The notes below the pieces were generated by a model. That model was not told the origin of the DNA. It was given only the letters and a program-made list of their open reading frames with translations, and searched no databases. Position numbers and translations under genes: made by a program. This document shows, one piece after another, positions 21,649-28,703 of a DNA stretch of 28,703 bases. The DNA is from Cerioporus squamosus (taxonomy: Eukaryota; Basidiomycota; Agaricomycetes; Polyporales; Polyporaceae), in the NCBI GenBank assembly GCA_022592435.1, contig JABYQS010000343.1:1-28703 (forward strand), given 5' to 3'. Every line of letters begins with the position of its first letter. Positions within the stretch are counted from its first letter, which is position 1.

Positions 21649-22394
21649 CGCTCATTGAACGTACCTGTTAGAGTGCCAATACGCCGGCGTTCGTCACGTC
21701 TAGGGTCTACAAGGAGGGCATGGCGGTCTTGGATCAAAAAAGAAGCAGTTGAAGCGCCAAGCTCCGGGCGACATGGAGCAGCGCGAACTTGCCCACGTTG
21801 AGAGGCAAACGAAGGGAGGGAACACCCTCGAGATGTCGTTGCTTTGGACCGATGCCATGGGTCGGGTAAGTTCGGAGCACACAAGTCGTACCCCGTTTCC
21901 TCGATGTTCGCTGTCAGATGGTGGACTTGACCGGGAAGTCGGAAGCAGGAGTGCGAGGCCTTAGAGCGGAAGCAGACAACGCATGGCGCATGAGTAAATG
22001 AGTGACCGCACAGGTAAGGGACCAGCCCTCCTGCGACGACGAATAATACAGAGAGCCCAGGCCGGCGTGCGAATGCGTGGGAGGTCACAGCCACGGCGCG
22101 GATAAGTCCGTGATGACGCGATCTATATGCGCAGAGACGCGCGGCGGACAACGTGCAGCTCGCCTTTGAGCCACCCTGTCAAGGGTAACATTGGTTACCA
22201 GGCGGCCGGTACTTGGAACACTTGACAGCAGACAAGGTACGACGAAGAAGGGGACGGTAAACATTCAACGACGTGGGCTTTTCGGAGCTATTCATACATT
22301 GATTTGGAAACTTCTCGCATCTCACTCGGTTTCACCGTTCCGTACAGGTCACTCGTTTTCTGGCGCATCGGCGTCTCGACCTGGTGGCAGTAGT
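21649..22394. other. intergenic, nothing resolved
   Basis: This lies between the 3' end of the ribonucleotide reductase gene and the promoter of the next minus-strand gene. A 169-codon minus frame exists but has no domain, no supporting splice sites and a composition like the surrounding non-coding frames. Confidence 0.4.
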
Positions 22395-23560
22395 TCAAAC
22401 TGCTGCTCCGATGTAGTCGGTAACTCCGCGCTCGAAGAAGTTCGCCCGACCGCCAATCGCGGTGGTCTCCATGAAGGCGAACTATCCAAGCGCTGTCAGC
22501 GAGTGTATGCGAGACGGAATGCACTGGGCCTACAGGGTTCGTCTTTCCGAACAACACAGGGAGGTCGAGCTCGACGAGCAAGAAGTCAGCGACGTACTCC
22601 ACGTAATCACGCATGAGCCTTGCGTTCATGCCGTTCAGACCTCGAGGAAGCGCCGCTGTCAAGGAAGGTCTAGTCCACAGTACGACATTGACGCGTCGAT
22701 AGCACTGACCTTCGAAGAACTGGTGTTCCAGCTCGACGGCTTCTGTCATCATGTTGTAGACGACGTCGCGGGGCGCCTTGACGATCAAGTGTCTGGTGAG
22801 AAGACACGCGAATCGAGTGTGCATGCCCTCGTCACGAGCAATGAGCTCATTCGACGTGCATAATCCCGGAAGGAGTCCCCGACTTCTGATCCAGAATAGA
22901 GCAGCGAACGACGATGAAAAGAACACGCCTTCAACGATCGCGAAAGCGACCAGTCGTATGGCGAAGGTGTCGTCGGCTGATGTCATCCAGCGGATGCACC
23001 AGTCCGCCTTCGCTTTCACGGATGGCATGGTGCTCAACCCGGAGAACAAACGCGTTTGTTCAGCGGCATCGCTAACCAGCTGTTCGATGAGAATGGCGTA
23101 GGTCTCCGCGTGGATGTTCTCCCTGGGCGGTGGTCAGCATACGAAGAGCCAGGCAGGGACGTCGGGCAATGCGCACATCATCATTTGATATCCGTAGAAG
23201 CAACGCGCCTCGGCGACCTGTACCTCTGCGCAAAATCTCGCGGCAAGGTTCTCGACTACGATGCCGTCGGAGGCAGCAAAGAACGCTAGAATCGTCGACA
23301 AGAACGCTCTCTCGTCGTCGCTGAGAATCTGGTCCCAATGGGCGGCGTCGGACGAGAAGTCAATGTCGGCCGGCGTCCAGAACGAGGCTTGGGCAATCTT
23401 GTAAGAGTTCCATATCTGCGCGCGAGGGTTCAGCGAAGATCAGTCGCGGTCAGAGATTACTGACGTCGGGGTACTTCAGTGGAAACAGCACGAAGCGGGA
23501 CAGCTCCGGTGTCAGGAGCGGTTCGACTACGAGAGACTGTTGTTCAGCGGAGAGAGCCAT
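22395..23560 (-). CDS. ribonucleotide reductase small subunit (class I R2), short form
   Basis: This subunit houses the di-iron/tyrosyl-radical site that lets the large subunit turn ribonucleotides into deoxyribonucleotides. Exons 23560-23465, 23415-23177, 23122-22710, 22655-22534 and 22481-22395 join in frame to 319 codons. Introns are 49, 54, 54 and 52 nt; each removal restores family sequence exactly (for example YPD/IWNSYK and KTNP/FAFMETT). Key residues are present: W45, metal ligands D82, E113, H116, E176, E210 and H213, and radical Y120 in HAETY. Fungal R2 proteins are usually about 400 residues. This one has almost no N-terminal extension and stops soon after [10 protein letters not shown] (ending IGAAV), without the usual acidic, aromatic-ended tail that binds the large subunit. 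No large subunit is in the window. The gene is divergent to the Helitron. It may be an extra copy besides a normal one. Confidence 0.93.
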
Positions 23561-23580
23561 GTTAGGTGAGTGTTAGCAGG

Positions 23581-23609
23581 CATGCTGGAGGAAACCGGTT
23601 TGATATAAC
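23581..23609 (-). promoter_or_regulatory. RNR gene leader: TATA-like box and upstream ATG
   Basis: A minus-strand GTTATATC at 23602-23609 lies about 42 bp before the ATG at 23560. Between them an out-of-frame ATG at 23583 (start [10 protein letters not shown]) opens a short frame that overlaps the RNR start, so it could reduce translation if it is in the transcript. The ATG at 23560 is kept because it directly opens the R2 sequence. Confidence 0.3.
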
Positions 23610-26593
23610 GCCAGCAGGCATCGGTACCCACGAGAACCACTACGCCGGGGACTTGTTCCGATGATTGCTGGAGGAAGTACCCTCTTTCTCGGCGTCCCTC
23701 GCCAGCCAATCGTCTGGTTCGCAGAGCAAACCAACGACACGGGTGGCGACTCACCCCCTTCTTCTCTGTTCCAAGATATCGCCTCGTGTTCGTCGACGCG
23801 CCTCTGGATGCACGGGACAACGGGCCTCACCGAACAGCAAACGTGGGCCGCGAACGTGGAACAGACAGTTATAACGGGGGCTTGCGCTGCACGATCCTCT
23901 TCACACAAACCCTGATGTCTGCAGTGGAAGACCTCCAGATTCTGTCGATCGACCTAACCACGGTCGCCCTTCAAGCATTGTCGCTTGACGACGCTGGTAC
24001 GCGAAGGCAGACCTCTGGGACACATGCCGATCGCGGGTGGGCCGATGTATCTGACCTGCCTGTTGCTAGGTCGTTCCCCCGACGATGATCCCGACCCGGA
24101 TGTCGAGTCCGCCGACGACGCCGAAGGTAGGCAGTGGAGCCTCACTAGTTGACGTGCTGAAACCCAACCAATGGTGGCAGGGATCACGGCGGCGCTAATG
24201 AACGTGCCCGACGACGGCGACGACTTAGTAGTAGGTATGGACTTTCTCGTTGCAGCGGTGATGCATGTACTGACAATATGTTATTTGGACAACGATATGA
24301 AACTCAGTCCGCGTGTCGGGGACGACCGCGCGGCAACCATTGCTGGAGTGGTGTGCGGAATCGGAGCTGACGCTCGACCTGACGCACACCTTTGACAACC
24401 TGTATCTTGCTGCGGACCTTGCGTCCTTAAACGACCTCCATGTTATCTATGACGACGTCATAGTCAACGCGAACTTGCGCCGCCTGCTGCCGTTGTACAG
24501 CATGTGGCAAAAAAATAATCTGAAGAGGCTCGCCGATGCGCATGGTCTGCGACTTGTTACGCGGGACACCGCAGCGACGTTGTTCGACAAGCTGATTGAG
24601 CACGGGTGCACTCGGTCGTGCCCCCACGTTCTGGTAGTGTTTACAACGCTTCGGTCAGGCATACGATCGCAGGAGCGCATATCCCGTGGACGGGCGCTCC
24701 CTCGCAGCATGCGCCCTGTGTCGCCGACGTCGTACTTGCCCGTGGTCGACGACGCTCTTCGACGCTTCATCATCGAAGATTGGCAACGGACAGTCACATC
24801 TGACAAGCTCGTTCTCGTTCCGTGTGCCGTCTGTGCTCGACGCACGCGACGCGACGACATTGCTCTAGTAAATCCTGCCGACTTCGACCTGTCGCTGTTG
24901 AGAAACGATGCTTTGCCGCAAGCAGTCCTGCCGACCACGTACGCCTTCGAATTGTACGACCGCGCTATTCTATATCCTGATGGGATGTCCGATCCGTGGA
25001 CTTTGGCGCCGCTGAGCATGTGCTCAGAGTGTGAAGGCGAGATTCTGCGGCGAACGAAGATGCCGAGGCTCTGCCTCGCGAACTGGCTGTATTATGGACT
25101 GGACGAGCTGCCGTATAACGTATCAGAAGCTCTGGCCGTAAGTACTCACGTCGACCGGTTGCTGATCGCAAGAGCACGGACCAGCCGCCTCTCCTTTCGG
25201 TTCAAACAATCTCCCAACGCTCCTCCCGCGACGCCGACGAGCCTCACCCTACGGACCCTCGCCGTCCGTGCCGCAGAAGTACGTACGTGGAAATGTTCTT
25301 GTCATGCCACAGAACTCCACTCAACTGAACAACATTCTGCCGCCTTCGTCGTCCGTGATACGCGACACTGTGTGCGCAGTGTTCGTCGGCCGCAGCAAGC
25401 CCACCTGCAGAAACTATCCACAAGCTGAAGGTTCTCCTGGCTCGTAAATCAGTGGTGAAAACACTGATTGAGTTTCTCGTCGCTAGAAACCCGTACTACG
25501 CCGCCGACGACGAAACCTTTTTCGGTCTCAGCCAGGCCAACCTGGACGCCCTCTTTCCGGTGCAGGAAGACGAGGCGGACGCGGGGGTCCCTTCCGCGAT
25601 GGAAATCGGGTTTATCAGCGACAATGCGGCAATACAAGCCTCCACGGCAGACTATACAACACGCAACAACAACAACGACGCGCCGGCCGACCCGGAGTGT
25701 TTGCTTATGGAGAACGTCGGATACACTTCCGGCGACGAATCCCCCGTTTCGTACCGCGAGATGAAAATGCGGGCGCTGGCGCACTGTCTCAATGAGGGCC
25801 GGTTCGTATGGTCAAAAGCGGGGGACAAGTATGTGCCCGATTTCCATAATCCAGCTTTACTGACGTGGCTATTCCCCCATCTCGATCCGTGGGGCATAGG
25901 GGGCTTTCACCATCCTGGACGCGCGAGGGCGGTTTCCATGGAGCAGCAGCTGAAGTACCTTCTTCAATTGGACGACGCCCGATTCGAATGCGACCCCGAT
26001 TTTGCATTCGTCTACTTCAACATCCTGCAAAAAAATCGGTATGCGATTCGGTCCGCTTCCGGGTGAAGGAATCGCAGCAACGTCGGATCGTCGCGGCGTT
26101 GTTAGCCCTAGACAAGACGCTTCTGGAGAATGTAATCCATAGGTTGAAGCATGATCCTCTCTACAAGCCGTCCACACCCGAAGAGTTGAACATGCTGACT
26201 CTCATTGATAGCGTGGGGACGATCTTGCCGAACATCCCTGGTACAACAGGATACAAGCTCTCACTGCGGAACGAAATCCGGGCTCTGGTGAACTTTCAAG
26301 GGACGCCGGCGTTCTTTGTGACGTTGAATCCGTCCGACGTTCATCATCCCATGGTGCGACTGTATGCAGGCGAAGAGATACAATTGGACGACGCGGCTGT
26401 GGGCGAGGAACTCAGTTCATGGCAGAGGAAGCTGTTGGTAGCTAAAAACCCCGGTGCGTGTGCTAGATTCTTTCATACCATGATCAGCAAGTTCATCAAC
26501 GTCATCTTGCGTTACGGCAGAGCGGAGAACGGACTGCTCGGGAAATGCACTGCATACTATGGTACGGTGGAGGCGCAAGCCAGAGGGACTCTC

Positions 26594-26602
26594 CATTGTC
26601 AT
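26594..26602 (+). other. HUH metal-binding motif of the Helitron nuclease
   Basis: Codons for H-C-H within GTLHCHMLIW match the HUH motif that holds the catalytic metal in rolling-circle Rep nucleases. It is undamaged in this copy. Confidence 0.9.
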
Positions 26603-27157
26603 ATGCTGATCTGGCTCGATGGTCATCCTAACCCACAGAAGATGCGGGAGATGATGCACGAATCCTCCGAATATTCGGCTCACATATGCGCGTGGCTGGA
26701 GAGTGTAATCAAATCTGAACTTCTAGGTACAAGGGAAGTCGTGGTCGAGCCGAATGGTCGAGCGATTCCGAGGCCTCCCTTCCACGAGGCGTCCGGGAAC
26801 GTACACCCCGGAGTAAAACCACAACCTAGTATTTCGGACCTGTCCCCCGCCGCGTTCGAGTTGCAGTACTCGGCGTTCGTCAACGAGCTAGTACGACGTT
26901 ACAATTGGCACGAACATACGGAGACCTGCTGGAAGTACCTGCGGTCGAACCAAACTCGAAGCGACGAGAATTGTCGGATGCGGATCGACGGAACCACCCG
27001 ACAACATACAGTTATCGACCCAGAGACCTTGTCGATTCAACTCCGGCGATTGCACCCACGTATCGCAAATTACAACGACCTAGTGATTTTCCTGATACAG
27101 GCGAACATGGATATAAAACACATCGGGTCCGGGGAAGGTGCGAAGGCTCTCATATAT

Positions 27158-27181
27158 TATGTTACTGACTACATCACTAAG
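27158..27181 (+). other. two-tyrosine catalytic motif of the Helitron nuclease
   Basis: The codons read YVTDYITK, with tyrosines at 27158 and 27170 and lysine at 27179. The Y-x3-Y-x2-K spacing is the Helitron Y2 signature; the tyrosines attack DNA and stay covalently joined to it during strand transfer. Confidence 0.88.
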
Positions 27182-28314
27182 GCGTCGTTGCCAACCCATC
27201 TAGGACTGGCTGCTCTGATGTACGCCATTAGCTGTACGAACGCCAAGTATGGACACGCGCCGCAATGGGACAACGCCCAAGATAGCGGAGCGCTGACGAT
27301 CCTCGTCAATAGCATGCTCTCGCGACAGGAGATATCTCATCCTCAGGTGATGAGTTATCTCATCGGAGGTGGCGATCATTATACCAGTCACAACTTCCGA
27401 ATACTGCACTACAGAAACTTCGAACGGCTGGTTCGGATGCATTGGGACGCAGCCGAGCCGCCGACAGCAGCGGAGCTGGTGACGACCGCGGCCTCGACTT
27501 TGTCGGACTCGCAGCGCATCGAAGAGACAGACAATAGTCCACAGCCTCAATCTCGTCGCACCGACTCTCCTATGCTTGTCGACGACAGTGTTTTCGAGCC
27601 AATGCAGCCCCAGCAAGAGGAAGACTCTGTCACTCTCAGTCTTGCGAACGGGTCGATATCGGCGTTGAATCAGCAACAAGACTACATGCTGCGACCTCAG
27701 ACTGAACCTTTCGACTCCATGTGTCTCTACCAGTTTGTCGGCTTAACCGAGAAGATTACCTGCTCATCCGACGCACGGCGTGGCCGCACAGCGTCTTCCA
27801 ACGAGCCCCACCGCAGTTCCGCAGGACGCCCCCGGGAACAGCGTGGCGCGTTCATGGCCGGCCATCCTGACCGCGAGACACATCTCGTCAGGAAACGCGT
27901 GGTGTGGGTGGTGCCTGTGATACTCGGCAAACGAATAGCGCGAAGCGACCGATCCGACGAAGAGCGAGAGAGTTGGGCTCGAACGATACTCATACTGTTT
28001 GTCCCTTGGCGGACAGCTGCGGATCTCAAAGCGGTCGGAGAGTCATGGACAGAGAGTTACGATCGCCACCACAGGAGTATTCCAAGCGAACATCAGTCTA
28101 TCATTCACAATATGAACGTTCTGAACGAGTGTCGCGACGCTCGCGACAGAGTTCGAGAGGACAGGCGACTCGCCGACGCTCGCAGTGCGGACGAGCGCTC
28201 CACGCTTGCCAACTATAGGTCGCCAGACGACAGTACCTCGGAACACGACCACGACGAAGCTCCTGACCCGGATTCGCTAGTGCCTCCTGATATACAAACG
28301 GCCGCGCCCCGAAT

Positions 28315-28376
28315 GTATGTTCCCTTGCTTTCTTAACTAACTTGATATCGCTGCCGGCGCGCATTGCCGTGGACAG
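28315..28376 (+). other. probable intron in the Helitron gene
   Basis: It has donor GTATGT, a CTAAC branch in a pyrimidine-rich stretch and an ACAG acceptor, 62 nt in all. Splicing would bypass the stop at 28334-28336 and put translation in the frame used by the helicase start at 28657. That frame is, however, still broken by a TGA near 28431, so a further lesion or a second intron must lie between. Confidence 0.45.
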
Positions 28377-28703
28377 GTGCTTCAGGCGGTCGTCCCGTGA
28401 TGCTACCGCCAGCTCGCTCGGGACGGTACGAAGTTGACCGCTGCACAGCAAGCAGCGCTGCGTCCTGAGCAGTCGTACATGCGCATGCTGAAGAGAAAAC
28501 GGCGCGCCGGACCCGGTCCCAGTCACCATATCGGAAGACTCCTCGTTTCCGCGTCGCAGCGCGGAGCAGCCGCCCATGATGGCAACTATGTCTTTGCTTC
28601 CACCCCGGCAGTACGTCCAACGGACCGCCGCGCATCCCCGGACGAAATGCACCGGCGGTGAACTGCAAGCGGTCATCGATGGGGTCGTGGCGGAATTTGG
28701 ACT

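Larger units (their letters stand above)
23915..28703 (+). mobile_element. Helitron (rolling-circle transposon), truncated by the window
   Basis: The + strand from 23915 to the window end encodes a fungal-type Helitron RepHel protein up to the first residues of its helicase. The true element ends (5' TC, 3' CTRR with hairpin) were not located: the right end lies outside the window and the left end is somewhere at or before 23915. The RNR gene next to it on the other strand could lie outside the element or inside its left part. Confidence 0.88.
23915..28703 (+). pseudogene. Helitron RepHel gene, frameshifted, 3' end missing
   Basis: RepHel cuts single-stranded transposon DNA and unwinds it for rolling-circle transposition. 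Clean N-terminal exons 23915-23996, 24070-24126 and 24181-24234 (introns 73, 54 and 73 nt) lead into a long exon from 24308. This exon carries a SAP-like motif (LKRLADAHGLRLVTR), a CxxC pair (CAVC ... CSEC) and the family signature CLANWLYYG. The frame then breaks: a +1 shift between about 25195 and 25280, another +1 shift at T25406, and a -1 shift in a run of seven A at 26029-26035. After that, 26030-28336 is open with the Rep nuclease (HCH at 26594-26602; two tyrosines at 27158 and 27170) and the C-terminal family block (MNVLNECRDARD). A likely intron 28315-28376 (GTATGT, CTAAC, ACAG) follows, then an interrupted linker. The helicase start (GELQAVIDGVVAEFGL) is seen from 28657. Confidence 0.85.

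Noticed and set aside
22288..23049. A single long minus-strand frame read straight through the RNR region
   Set aside because: It reads through two introns and ends with non-family sequence; splicing at 22709-22656 and 22533-22482 restores the RNR sequence exactly.
7777..23560. Integrated large DNA virus (short RNR subunit, MYND and NTase-type proteins)
   Set aside because: The genes contain fungal introns with branch sites and TATA-led promoters, and no capsid, packaging or viral polymerase gene is present; transfer of the RNR gene alone remains open.
25137..25175. GTAAGT donor and AAG acceptor in the Helitron gene
   Set aside because: The implied intron would be under 40 nt and would remove conserved residues (STHVDRLLIARAR) that read correctly without splicing.
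25452..26066. Separate small gene ending at 26066
   Set aside because: Its sequence is the middle of the Helitron protein; it ends only because of the frameshift in the A run at 26029-26035.
1..28703. CRISPR array, bacterial operons or ribosome binding sites
   Set aside because: No spaced direct repeats occur, and the spliceosomal introns and element types are eukaryotic.
1..28703. tRNA or rRNA genes
   Set aside because: No cloverleaf with convincing A and B boxes and no rRNA sequence was recognised; the only tRNA-like sequence is the 15-base primer site at 563.

Overview
The window looks like nuclear DNA of a filamentous fungus, most likely an Agaricomycete (Basidiomycota). The grounds are many introns of about 50 to 75 nt with GT..AG ends and a CTNAC branch site just before the acceptor, compact genes with TATA-like boxes 40 to 75 nt before the ATG, moderately high GC, a Ty1/copia retrotransposon and a fungal-type Helitron. 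The species cannot be read from the sequence. All exon structures are my own reading of splice signals and frame continuity; no transcript data were available.

Left part (1-6929). An apparently complete copia-type LTR retrotransposon lies at 291-5072. It has two 272-bp LTRs that are identical by eye, a 5-bp target duplication (GACCC), a primer site matching the anticodon arm of initiator tRNA-Met, one open 1378-codon Gag-Pol frame and a purine tract. It sits about 145 bp upstream of the TATA box of a five-exon gene of unknown function (5297-6929, + strand).

Middle part (6930-21650). Readable genes here are on the minus strand: a probable Cys-cluster, Pro/Ser/His-rich protein (7777-9856, exons partly resolved); an F-box-like protein carrying a complete nucleotidyltransferase-fold signature (10058-11387); a MYND zinc-finger protein (18407-19295); and a small protein with a duplicated acidic exon (20803-21603). 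Between them, 11.4-16.6 kb holds plausible minus-strand exons that I could not assemble, and 16.6-18.4 kb is AT-richer and gene-poor.

Right part (22395-28703). A five-exon gene on the minus strand encodes a class I ribonucleotide reductase small subunit of only 318 residues. All metal ligands and the radical tyrosine are present, but the usual C-terminal tail that docks on the large subunit is not visible. Divergently next to it, on the + strand, starts a Helitron RepHel gene that runs off the window. Its N-terminal exons are clean and its HUH/two-tyrosine nuclease motifs are intact, but three frameshifts and a disturbed linker precede the helicase, so this copy appears decayed unless some breaks are assembly errors.

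I see no operon-like logic joining the host genes. The window reads as an accessory, transposon-rich region with lineage-specific genes. The most unusual items are the F-box/nucleotidyltransferase fusion, the short RNR small subunit beside the Helitron, and the young copia insertion in a gene's upstream region.
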